Notes under the pieces: model-generated
Databases searched by the model: none
Seen by the model: the letters and a program-made list of their open reading frames with translations, nothing else
What the model was told of the DNA's origin: nothing
Made by a program: the position numbers and the translations under genes
Origin: DATCDE01 sp038252405
Lineage (GTDB): Bacteria > Actinomycetota > Actinomycetes > Prado026
NCBI GenBank assembly: GCA_038252405.1
Contig: JBBSAJ010000056.1
Span: 1 to 13,618, forward strand
DNA: 13,618 bases
Direction of reading: 5' to 3'
Shown: one piece after another, positions 1 through 6,011 of the stretch
How positions within the stretch are numbered: the stretch's first letter is position 1
How the letters are laid out: every line of letters begins with the position of its first letter

Positions 1-183
1 AGTCGGCCGGTGAATCCGGTGGATGTCACTGGTCGCCCGCATGGTGCACAAGTGCAGTAACTGCGATGTGCCAGCAGGGCACCATAGATGTCTGATCGCG
101 ATCAAATAAAGAATCTTCGGCTAATTTTCTTCACCCAACAGCTTGGGGGCGCAGGCTCTCCACCTAGCACAGGAGCAGCAGCC
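1..183. promoter_or_regulatory. Non-coding leader upstream of the head operon
   Basis: No convincing gene lies here. The stretch is visibly richer in A/T than the rest, especially 95-131, and short open frames in it lack the G/C third-position bias of the real genes. It contains inverted repeats at 41-47/79-85, 54-58/60-64 and 68-72/78-82, a palindrome at 93-104 and a small hairpin at 134-147 (CCCAA, 4-nt loop, TTGGG). A TAATTT hexamer at 122-127 fits a loose actinobacterial -10 pattern, but no good -35 is seen. Its place directly before a long co-directional block suggests it carries the operon's promoter and control sites. This is inference from position and composition. Confidence 0.5.
93..104. 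promoter_or_regulatory. Perfect 12-bp palindrome, candidate operator
   Basis: TGATCGCGATCA reads the same on both strands. It sits about 80 nt before the first start codon, at the edge of the only A/T-rich patch of the leader, where an operator for a dimeric regulator would be expected. The regulator is not in the window unless it is the small ribbon-helix-helix-like protein at 3165-3434. Confidence 0.35.
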
Positions 184-534
184 ATGAGCGACTTCCAGAC
201 CCTCGCCACCATCAACGGCCCCTACGGGCTCATCTACATCATCGACCTCATCGAGCGCCCCCAGCGCGACCCGCTCTACATCGTCCACGCTGGCTACGAC
301 CGGGCGACCGCAGAGCCCGCCTGCACCCATGAGGGCGCCAACGCCCCCGGCCCGGCCGCGGTGCCTGCGCGCCCTCGCCAACGCCCGAGCGGCTGGCGCC
401 GGGTGAGGCCCGCCGCCCAGGCCGCCCGCACCGCCGAGGAGGCGCGGGCGCTCGCCGGGTGGGCCGAGCCCCTCGTCCCCGTCAATGCCAGCGAGGAGCA
501 GCCGCCCACAACCGTGATCGAGGTCCGACCATGA
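184..534 (+). CDS. Hypothetical protein, first gene of the head block
   Basis: I do not recognise this 116-residue protein. The first ~45 residues look folded, with an apolar run GLIYIIDLIE around residues 14-23. The rest is rich in Ala, Pro and Arg and probably disordered. The ATG at 184 is preferred over an in-frame ATG at 88 because it has a Shine-Dalgarno AGGAG at 171-175 at normal spacing, and because the stretch 88-183 has non-coding base composition. Its stop overlaps the next start (ATGA at 531-534), so the two are probably translationally coupled. Lying just before the portal, it may be a small virion or assembly factor, but nothing in the sequence proves that. Confidence 0.7.
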   Translation: MSDFQTLATINGPYGLIYIIDLIERPQRDPLYIVHAGYDRATAEPACTHEGANAPGPAAVPARPRQRPSGWRRVRPAAQAARTAEEARALAGWAEPLVPVNASEEQPPTTVIEVRP

Positions 535-746
535 CCCCTCTAGCCCTGACCCTGCTCCTGCTCGCCGGGGTCGGCCTGGCCAACGCCTGCCTGCTGGTCT
601 TCGTCGCCAGCAACACCCGCCAGCTGCGCCAGGTCGTAGCCCTCGCCGCCGAGGCTGCCGAGCTGGCAGCCGAGGCCGCCGCAGAGGCAGCTCGGCGGGC
701 TGCTCCCCCCGGCCCCACCCTGGGCGGGGCATCCTGGCGAGCATGA
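531..746 (+). CDS. Small single-span membrane protein
   Basis: A 71-residue protein. Residues ~3-26 form one strongly hydrophobic helix (LALTLLLLAGVGLANACLLV), followed by an Ala/Glu-rich, Gln-Leu-Arg-containing stretch (~residues 30-60) that should form a long amphipathic or coiled-coil helix, then a short Pro/Gly tail. It starts inside the stop of the gene before (ATGA at 531-534), and its own stop overlaps the portal start (ATGA at 743-746). A membrane-anchored helix coupled to a portal gene is unusual. Lysis accessory protein, superinfection exclusion factor or membrane anchor are all possible, and none can be chosen from sequence alone. Confidence 0.65.
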   Translation: MTPLALTLLLLAGVGLANACLLVFVASNTRQLRQVVALAAEAAELAAEAAAEAARRAAPPGPTLGGASWRA

Positions 747-2209
747 CCGTTGCTGACGCCCCCACCCGCGAGATCGGCTCGGCCCTCACCACCTACCCGA
801 TAGCCATCGGCGCCCCCGGCCAGCTCCTGGTCGACTCCACCGAGGAGACGGCAGAGCTGCGCTTCCCCGAGAGCGCCATCGTCTACGACCGGATGCGGAA
901 GACCGATGGGCAGCACGCCGCGGTCCTGCGGGCCGCGATGCTCCCGCTCCAGCGCACCGCCTGGCGGCTGAGCGGCGGCGACGTGAACCCGAAGGTCATG
1001 GCCTTCGTGGAGTCCGAGCTGGGCCTGGCCGGGCGGGCGGGGCGGCAGCGCCGCCGCGGGCAGGGCGTCGTCTGGTCCGAGCACCTGCGGCTGGCGATGC
1101 TCCAGCTGGTGTTCGGCTTCATGCCGTTCGAACAGGTGTACGTCGTCGGCCCCCCCAGCGCAGGGCAGGAGGGGCTCAGCGGCGACGTGGCGCACCTGCG
1201 CAAGCTCGCCCCCCGGCTGCCCCGCACCCTGACCCAGACCCCCAGGGTCGAGCGGGACGGCGGCCTCGCCGGGATCGTGCAGACCGTGGCCGGGGCGGCA
1301 GCGGACAAGCTGGCGGGCACCTCGGCGGGCGAGGCGTTCATCCCCGTCGACCGCCTGGCGATGTTCGTCCACGAACGAGAGGGCGCCGATTGGACGGGCA
1401 CCTCGATTTTCCGGGCGAGCTACAAACACTGGCTCATCAAGGACGGGCTCCTGCGGCTCGGCCCGATGGTCGCCGAGCGCAACGGCATGGGCGTCCCCGT
1501 CGTCTACTTCACCGAGGAGGCAGACCGGAAGGCTGCGCTGGACATAGCCACCCGCGTCCGCGCTGGGGCCGACTCAGGAGCAGCCCTCAAGAACGGGATG
1601 AAGCTCGACCTGGTGGGGGTGAGTGGCTCGACCCGCGACGAGCTGCCCTTGATCCGGTACCACGACGAGGCGGCCGGCCGCTCCACCCTGGCGATGTTCC
1701 TGAACCTCGGCCACGACCGCGGCAGCCAGAGCCTCGGGGAGACGTTCGCCGACTTCTTCGTGATGAGCCTCGACGCGGTGGCCGACAGCATTGCCGAGAC
1801 GACCACCGAGCACGTCATCCGCGACCTGGTGGAGCTGAACTTCGGCCCCGACGAGGCGTACCCGGTGCTGCTCGCGGACCCCATCGGCGCCGAGGCCACC
1901 CCGACCGCCGAGGCCCTGAAGTCCCTGTCCGACGCGGGTCTGCTCGGCAGCATCGACCCCGACCTCGTCGGGGAGGTCCGCCGCCGCTACGGCCTGCCCG
2001 CCCTGCCCGCCCTGCCCGAGGCCGACGAGGTTGAGGACGTGAGCGGCAACCTGATCGGCCTGACCGGGGCAGGGCCTGGCCCGGCACCAGCCCCGCCCGC
2101 CGCGCTGGCCGCCAGCTCAGACCTGCCCAGCACCCCGGCCGGGTCCGACCCGATCGCCGAGAGGGTCGCCGCTCTGGCCGAGCGGGTCGCAGCCCTGCGC
2201 GCAGGGTGA
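743..2209 (+). CDS. Phage portal protein (DUF935 / Mu gp29-like)
   Basis: This 488-residue protein should form the dodecameric ring at the capsid vertex through which DNA is packaged and ejected and to which the neck attaches. Family features: an N-terminal segment in which residues are set out as YDRM..DGQ..AVL (~48-63); HLRLAMLQLVFGFMPFEQVY (~114-133); and the diagnostic central block DWTGTSIFRASYKHWLIKDG (~216-235) followed by ERNGMGVPVV. The last ~70 residues are a Pro/Ala-rich tail. Length fits the family. It is coupled by 4-bp overlaps to the genes before (ATGA) and after (GTGA), and is followed by a MuF protein as in Mu. The family call is by recognition, not a database search. Confidence 0.88.
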   Translation: MTVADAPTREIGSALTTYPIAIGAPGQLLVDSTEETAELRFPESAIVYDRMRKTDGQHAAVLRAAMLPLQRTAWRLSGGDVNPKVMAFVESELGLAGRAGRQRRRGQGVVWSEHLRLAMLQLVFGFMPFEQVYVVGPPSAGQEGLSGDVAHLRKLAPRLPRTLTQTPRVERDGGLAGIVQTVAGAAADKLAGTSAGEAFIPVDRLAMFVHEREGADWTGTSIFRASYKHWLIKDGLLRLGPMVAERNGMGVPVVYFTEEADRKAALDIATRVRAGADSGAALKNGMKLDLVGVSGSTRDELPLIRYHDEAAGRSTLAMFLNLGHDRGSQSLGETFADFFVMSLDAVADSIAETTTEHVIRDLVELNFGPDEAYPVLLADPIGAEATPTAEALKSLSDAGLLGSIDPDLVGEVRRRYGLPALPALPEADEVEDVSGNLIGLTGAGPGPAPAPPAALAASSDLPSTPAGSDPIAERVAALAERVAALRAG

Positions 2210-3168
2210 CCCCCGACGACCTCGACCCGATAAAGCGGTCGGGGGAGCGTCGGCCCTGGCCCTGGGAGCGCCCCGCCGCTGCCGCAGCAGTCGAGGTCGC
2301 CCTGGCCGAGGCCGAGCAGAGCCTGCGGGAGCGGCTGGTCGAGGAGGGCCGCGCCACCCGCGGCGCCGCCCGCGACCTGTTCCCCCACGAGATTCGGGCT
2401 GAGGTCCGCTTCGGGGAGCTGGAGCGCGCCCACGCCGAGACGGCCCAGCTGCTCGCCCGCCGCCTGGAGGGCATCCGTCAGGCCGCGCTCGCTGCGCTGG
2501 CCCGCGAGCTGGCCGGGTCGGGGACCGCCGCCGACGTGGTGGCCCGCCTCGCTGGGCTTCTCTCCCCGCTGCACCCCGACACCCTCACCGTCCCCGTCGA
2601 CACCGAGCCGATCCTGGCCGCGCTGCTCGCCCACGCCGAGGAGGCCGCCGCCGCCGTCCAGGCCGAGGCCCGCCGGCAGGGGGTGCCCGAGGCGCTGCTG
2701 CCCCGCGCTGGCCTCACCCCGGCCGCGCAGGAGCTGCTCGCGGCGCAGGCCGCCGCCCTGGCCGACGCCCCCGTCGAGCGGGTGCTGCGCGCCGCAGCCG
2801 AGGCGGCCACCCTCGGGGTGCCGAGCACCGCCACCGCAGCGCAGGCCGCCCGGGTCGCCCTCGACGCCGCCGAGGCAGCCCCCACCGGGGCGCTGGACGA
2901 CCTGGCCCGCCAGGTGACCACCCGGGCTGGCGGCGCTGGCCGGGCCGCGGGGGCGCAGGCCGCCCCGCCCGCCCGGTCCTATGCCAGCGAGCTGCTCGAC
3001 GGCTCCACCTGTGGCCCCTGCGCCGTGATCGACGGGAAGGAGTACGCCACCCTCGCCGCGGCCCTGGCCGACTACCCCGACGCCGGCGGCTACCGGGAGT
3101 GCGCCGGCGGCCCCCGCTGCCGCGGCACCCTCGTCTTCGTCCACGGCGAGGCCGAGCCCAGCCGCTAG
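2206..3168 (+). CDS. MuF-type minor head / head morphogenesis protein
   Basis: A 320-residue protein starting at GTG 2206 inside the portal stop (GTGA). The long Ala/Glu-rich N-terminal part should be mostly helical and bind portal or capsid. The C-terminal domain (~258-312) is the recognisable part: C269-x2-C272, then DGKEY, YPDAGGY, C299 and C305 in a C-x5-C arrangement ending CRGTLVFV. That matches the MuF (Mu gpF/SPP1 gp7) C-terminal module, whose four Cys may bind a metal. In this family the protein is a minor capsid component made next to the portal and may be injected with DNA. The stop TAG at 3166-3168 is shared, through CTAG, with the stop of the opposite-strand gene. Confidence 0.85.
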   Translation: MTPDDLDPIKRSGERRPWPWERPAAAAAVEVALAEAEQSLRERLVEEGRATRGAARDLFPHEIRAEVRFGELERAHAETAQLLARRLEGIRQAALAALARELAGSGTAADVVARLAGLLSPLHPDTLTVPVDTEPILAALLAHAEEAAAAVQAEARRQGVPEALLPRAGLTPAAQELLAAQAAALADAPVERVLRAAAEAATLGVPSTATAAQAARVALDAAEAAPTGALDDLARQVTTRAGGAGRAAGAQAAPPARSYASELLDGSTCGPCAVIDGKEYATLAAALADYPDAGGYRECAGGPRCRGTLVFVHGEAEPSR

Positions 3169-3434
3169 AAGCCGCGCTCAGCCAGCCAGGCGTCGAGGGC
3201 CTCGGCCGCGACGTCCTGGAGCCGCACCCGGCCGTCCTGCTCGTTGACGTAGCGGCGCATCCGCCGCTTCAACACCACCGGCAGGACCGTCCCGAACTGC
3301 TCGGTCGGCTCGACAGGGGCCGGCGCTGGGGCCGTGCGGGCCGCTGCCGCCTTGCCAGGCCCGTCCAGGCCGTGCAGGCCGCCCCTCGGCTTCTTCGCCT
3401 TCAGCGGGCTCGGGCGGGGCTTCGGCTCGGCCAT
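3165..3434 (-). CDS. Small ribbon-helix-helix-like DNA-binding protein, ParA partner (ParB-like)
   Basis: An 89-residue basic protein. Residues 1-45 are Pro/Lys/Ala-rich and probably flexible. Residues ~48-88 have the shape of a ribbon-helix-helix domain: a short strand (TVLPVVL), a basic helix (KRRMRRYV), a turn at DG, and a second helix (LQDVAAEALDAWLAERG). The start ATG overlaps the stop of parA by one base (TGATG on the minus strand), so it is the second gene of a parA operon. In compact type Ib partition systems a small RHH protein of this kind binds the centromere, represses the operon and stimulates ParA. A plain transcriptional repressor is the alternative. Function is inferred from fold pattern and neighbour. 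Confidence 0.62.
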   Translation of the reverse strand: MAEPKPRPSPLKAKKPRGGLHGLDGPGKAAAARTAPAPAPVEPTEQFGTVLPVVLKRRMRRYVNEQDGRVRLQDVAAEALDAWLAERGF

Positions 3435-4198
3435 CAGCCGGCCAGCCCGAGCAGCCGCGCGCAGTAGCCGTCCACGATCTGCCCCGCCTGGGTGGCGCGC
3501 TCCCCGCGCTGCCCCCCCAGATGCACCCCTGTCTCGGCGACCCGGCTGATCGCCACCCATTCGGGCAGCGGCGGCTCAAACACCTGAGCCCCGAACGACT
3601 CCCGCACCTGCTCGGCCCGCAGCGCCCTGGAGCTGTTGCGGCCCAGCCGGTTGATGACGACGCCGCAGAGGGCGAGGTCGTCCCGGTAGTCCTCGCGGAT
3701 GGCCTCGGCGCTGTCCAGGAGCAGCCGCACCCCGTTCAGCGCGTCCTTCGTCGGCTCGGTCACGACGAGGAGGGCGTCGGCGGCGACCATCGCCGCGTCG
3801 GCGACAGGCCCCAGCGAAGGCGGGCAGTCGATCAAGACCACCGCGTACGGGCCGGTCACCCCTGCCAGGGCCTTGCGCAGCTGCTGCTCCACCCCGCGGG
3901 CTCGGACGCTGTTCGTGCGGGCCAGCTGAATGTCGCCGGGCAGGAGGTCCACGCCCGGCCAGAGCGTGGGGATGATCGCCCCAGCTGCGGCGCCCTCGCC
4001 CCCGGCTTCCATCGCGTCGTAGACCGAGGGCTGCGCCTCGGCGTCGAAGTCGGGGGCGAGGGTGTCGGTGGCGTTGCCCTGCGGGTCGGCGTCGACCACC
4101 AGCACCTGGCGGCCCGCCGCCCCGAGGCTGCCCGCGAGGAGCAGCACCAGCGTCGTCTTCCCGACGCCGCCCTTCTGATTGGCCACGGCAAAGATCAT
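3434..4198 (-). CDS. parA: ParA-family partition ATPase
   Basis: A 254-residue MinD/ParA-type P-loop ATPase with all hallmarks: deviant Walker A KGGVGKTT at residues 9-16 with the signature lysine, Walker A' VLVVDADPQGN at ~32-42, Walker B VVLIDCPPS at ~120-128, and VVTEPTKDAL after it. There is no N-terminal helix-turn-helix extension, so it is the short type (type Ib or Soj-like), which usually leaves autoregulation to a small ParB. ParA proteins coat nucleoid DNA as ATP dimers and move or position a ParB-bound cargo, usually a plasmid or chromosome origin. It faces away from the protease gene and overlaps its small partner by one base. Its place inside a head operon on the opposite strand is odd and suggests that the element can replicate as a plasmid. 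Confidence 0.93.
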   Translation of the reverse strand: MIFAVANQKGGVGKTTLVLLLAGSLGAAGRQVLVVDADPQGNATDTLAPDFDAEAQPSVYDAMEAGGEGAAAGAIIPTLWPGVDLLPGDIQLARTNSVRARGVEQQLRKALAGVTGPYAVVLIDCPPSLGPVADAAMVAADALLVVTEPTKDALNGVRLLLDSAEAIREDYRDDLALCGVVINRLGRNSSRALRAEQVRESFGAQVFEPPLPEWVAISRVAETGVHLGGQRGERATQAGQIVDGYCARLLGLAG

Positions 4199-4207
4199 GC
4201 CCAGCAG

Positions 4208-4220
4208 CCTAGCGCCCTAG
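4208..4220. repeat. Two direct CCTAG repeats at the parA promoter side
   Basis: CCTAG at 4208-4212 and 4216-4220, spaced 8 bp start to start, lie 10-22 nt upstream of the parA start codon. Small RHH partition proteins typically bind short direct repeats in this position. CTAG is generally scarce in bacterial DNA, which makes the pair stand out. Only two copies are seen, so a full centromere array is not supported. Confidence 0.3.
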
Positions 4221-4226
4221 ATCACC

Positions 4227-4235
4227 AGATGTCTG
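4227..4235 (+). repeat. AGATGTCTG, second copy of a leader 9-mer
   Basis: The 9-mer AGATGTCTG occurs here and at 86-94, in the same orientation. Both copies lie in the intergenic regions that precede plus-strand head genes, and both are preceded by CCAGCAG (71-77 and 4201-4207). This may be a binding site of a phage regulator. A 9-base match alone is weak, and the shared context is the main support. Confidence 0.3.
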
Positions 4236-4267
4236 CCCCTCTGCCGATCTTTCTTCCCAGGTGGCTA

Positions 4268-4287
4268 GACACGCGGCGTCCCCCCGC
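4268..4287 (+). repeat. GC-rich upstream element, copy 1
   Basis: GACACGCGGCGTCCCCCCGC ends 30 nt before the protease ATG. A near-identical copy lies at 9018-9039, ending 29 nt before another start codon, with only a CG dinucleotide inserted between the GACACGCGGCG and TCCCCCCGC halves. The insertion breaks any shared reading frame, so conservation would be at the DNA or RNA level. CTAG stands just upstream in both places. Neither gene has a visible Shine-Dalgarno, so a promoter or leader role is possible. Confidence 0.4.
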
Positions 4288-4317
4288 CAGGCGCAGCTCG
4301 CCCGCACTGTGGGCCGC

Positions 4318-5586
4318 ATGGCAACCGCAGCACTACGCGACGTGGAGCTGGTCAGCACCGGCACCTGGGCGGCGAGCACCGGCCAGACGACGATCACCCG
4401 CGCCGACCTCGACGCGATCCTCGCCGCAGCAGCAGACCCGCAGATCGACCACGCCCCCATCAAGCTCGGCCACTTCGACCCCCGCTTCGACGGGGAGCCC
4501 GCCGCGGGCTGGGTGCGCCCGACCCGCATCGAGCGCAAGGGCGGCCGGGACGTGCTCTACGGCGACCTGATCGGGATGCCCGCAGCTCTCGCCCAGGCCG
4601 CGCCCACCGCGTACCGGCGCCGCAGCGCCGAGCTGAAGTTCAGAGCGAAGACCCCGGGCGGCAAGACGTACGCCGCGGTCCTGACCGGCCTGGCCCTCCT
4701 CGGGGTGCAGGCCCCAGCCGTCAAGGGCCTCGCCGACGTGCTCGCCCTCTACAGCGCAGGCACCCACCAGCCCCTCGACGCCGAGGCCGTGGGCGACGTG
4801 CAGATCGTGGAGGGGCTGAGCCCAGCCCTCACGACGCTGTTCTCGGCCTGCGCCGCCGAGCTGCCAGCCGACCGCCTCGACCGCCTCGCCGCTCTGCTGG
4901 GCGCAGCCGACACGGCCAGCGTCCCCCCACCGGAAATCGACGCCCCGAACGATGACACCCAGACCACGGCTACGGAAGGAGGGGCACCCATGGCGCTCAC
5001 CGAGGAGCGGGTGCGGGAAATTCTGCACCTGGAGACTGACGCAGACGTAGAGGCCGCCCTGCGCGGCCTGGCAGCCGCGAGCGGGGAGACAGTGACCCCA
5101 GAGACGCCGCTGCCCGGCACAGGCACCAGCCCGGCCGAGCAGCCGACCACCGCCCCGACCGTCCCGGCCGAGCCCACCGAGGTGCCAGCCGCCCCGGCCG
5201 AGCCCGCTGCCGCCCCCTCGGCGCAGCCCGAGCCCGAGCTGGTCACCCTCTCGGCGGGCACCTGGGCCGAGGTGCAGCGCAACGCCGCAGCTGGCGCAGC
5301 TGCTGCCGCGGCCCTGGACACCCAGCGCCGGGCCGACCTCATCTCAGCCGCTGTCCGCGAGGGCCGGGTCGCCCCCGCCGAGCGGGCGCTGTTCGCCGCG
5401 GCCATCGACCGCGACGAGGAGGGCACCGTGGCCCTGCTCTCGGGTCTCACCCCCCGCTTCCCCGTCACCGAGATCGGCTCAGACACCGCGCCCCTCGCGC
5501 AGCTGTCGGCCGGGGCCTCGGACGCCTGGGACGCCTGGGAGCGCGCCACCTTCCCAGCCCTTCCCGCAGCCGCAGAGACGAGGTAG
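4318..5586 (+). CDS. Capsid maturation protease with C-terminal scaffold region (Mu gpI-like)
   Basis: A 422-residue protein matching the Mu I-type phage protease layout. The N-terminal part (~1-150) carries conserved blocks APIKLGHFDPRFDG (~46-59), AAGWVRPTRIE, LYGDLIGMP and YRRRSAELKF (~99-108). The spacing of H52 and S103 resembles the His/Ser pair of HK97-type prohead proteases; their catalytic role is inference. A Pro/Ala/Glu linker (~264-309) precedes a helical C-terminal scaffold domain. The role is to guide capsid assembly, then cleave scaffold and itself. The ATG at 4318 is chosen by homology-like start of the fold; an in-frame GTG at 4261 is possible. Neither start has a clear Shine-Dalgarno. 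An internal start at 4990 makes the scaffold alone. Confidence 0.83.
   Translation: MATAALRDVELVSTGTWAASTGQTTITRADLDAILAAAADPQIDHAPIKLGHFDPRFDGEPAAGWVRPTRIERKGGRDVLYGDLIGMPAALAQAAPTAYRRRSAELKFRAKTPGGKTYAAVLTGLALLGVQAPAVKGLADVLALYSAGTHQPLDAEAVGDVQIVEGLSPALTTLFSACAAELPADRLDRLAALLGAADTASVPPPEIDAPNDDTQTTATEGGAPMALTEERVREILHLETDADVEAALRGLAAASGETVTPETPLPGTGTSPAEQPTTAPTVPAEPTEVPAAPAEPAAAPSAQPEPELVTLSAGTWAEVQRNAAAGAAAAAALDTQRRADLISAAVREGRVAPAERALFAAAIDRDEEGTVALLSGLTPRFPVTEIGSDTAPLAQLSAGASDAWDAWERATFPALPAAAETR
4976..4982 (+). promoter_or_regulatory. Internal Shine-Dalgarno for the nested scaffold
   Basis: AAGGAGG, a full anti-Shine-Dalgarno match, ends 7 nt before an in-frame ATG at 4990 within the protease gene. 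It is among the strongest ribosome binding sites in the window, whereas the protease start has none visible, so scaffold should be made in excess over protease. Confidence 0.75.
4990..5586 (+). CDS. Nested in-frame capsid scaffold protein (Mu gpZ-like)
   Basis: The last 198 codons of the protease gene can be translated on their own from ATG 4990, directed by AAGGAGG at 4976-4982. The frame is the same as the protease (672 nt apart). The product starts MALTEERVREILHLE, an acidic helical segment, then a Pro/Ala/Glu-rich linker, then an Ala-rich, charged helical C-terminus (LVTLSAGTWAEVQRNAAAG onward) typical of internal scaffolds. The same arrangement is known for Mu I/Z and lambda C/Nu3, where protease and scaffold share a C-terminus. 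Expression is inferred from the ribosome site and was not measured. Confidence 0.7.
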   Translation: MALTEERVREILHLETDADVEAALRGLAAASGETVTPETPLPGTGTSPAEQPTTAPTVPAEPTEVPAAPAEPAAAPSAQPEPELVTLSAGTWAEVQRNAAAGAAAAAALDTQRRADLISAAVREGRVAPAERALFAAAIDRDEEGTVALLSGLTPRFPVTEIGSDTAPLAQLSAGASDAWDAWERATFPALPAAAETR

Positions 5587-5591
5587 ACCCG

Positions 5592-5975
5592 ATGGCCCGC
5601 ATCAACGCCGCCGTGCCCTTCTATCCAGAGGGCAAGGAATTCACCTGCCACGTAGGCGCAGCCGCCGTCAGCGGCAAGCGTTTCGTCGCCGTCTCGGCCA
5701 ACCAGATCGACGGGCGGCCGGTCGTGCAGCACGCAGGAGCTGACGCCCGCGTCCTCGGCGTCTCGGGCTACGACGCGCCCATCGGCGGCGCGGTGACCGT
5801 CTACCGCGCCCACAACGTGGTCCCGGTCGTCGCTGGCGCTGCTCTCACCGCTGGGCAGGCCGTCAAGTCCGACGCCCAGGGCCGAGCCGTCCCGGCAACG
5901 GGCACCGACCTTGTCGCTGGGGTCTGCCTCGCAGACGCCGCCGACACCACTGACGCGAAGATCGCGCTGAGCTAG
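5592..5975 (+). CDS. Capsid cement/decoration protein (DUF2190-like)
   Basis: A 127-residue Gly/Val/Ala-rich beta protein. The pattern GKRFVAVS (~28-35), DARVLGVSGYDAPIGGAVTV (~52-71), VVPVVAGAALTAGQAVKSDA (~76-95) and a terminal LVAGVCLADA matches the DUF2190 small capsid proteins that sit on the capsid surface and stabilise it. It lies between scaffold and major capsid genes, the usual place for this family. The start ATG 5592 follows the protease stop by 5 nt, with GAGG at 5580-5583 as a modest ribosome site. Confidence 0.75.
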   Translation: MARINAAVPFYPEGKEFTCHVGAAAVSGKRFVAVSANQIDGRPVVQHAGADARVLGVSGYDAPIGGAVTVYRAHNVVPVVAGAALTAGQAVKSDAQGRAVPATGTDLVAGVCLADAADTTDAKIALS

Positions 5976-6011
5976 CCCCGGGCTCGACCGGACAACCCGA
6001 AGGAGACCACG

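Larger units (their letters stand above)
4199..4317. promoter_or_regulatory. Divergent intergenic region between parA and the protease gene
   Basis: This 119-bp gap should hold the parA promoter (minus) and perhaps a second promoter for the capsid genes (plus). Visible elements are two direct CCTAG repeats 8 bp apart (4208-4212 and 4216-4220) just upstream of parA, the 9-mer AGATGTCTG (4227-4235) that also occurs in the left leader, an A/T-richer patch at 4244-4256, and a GC-rich element at 4268-4287 repeated at 9018. The CCTAG pair is a candidate parA operator or centromere. A GTG at 4261 in frame with the protease would move part of this region into coding sequence. Confidence 0.45.

Noticed and set aside
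1..60. Possible 3' end of an upstream plus-strand gene (frame ending TAA 58-60), or a divergent minus-strand start at 42
   Set aside because: Too short to judge. The plus frame has poor G/C third-position bias, and the minus ATG has no ribosome site. Sequence to the left is needed.
88..183. Upstream ATG extension of the first gene
   Set aside because: The stretch is A/T-rich with non-coding third positions and overlaps the palindrome at 93-104; ATG 184 has AGGAG at good spacing.
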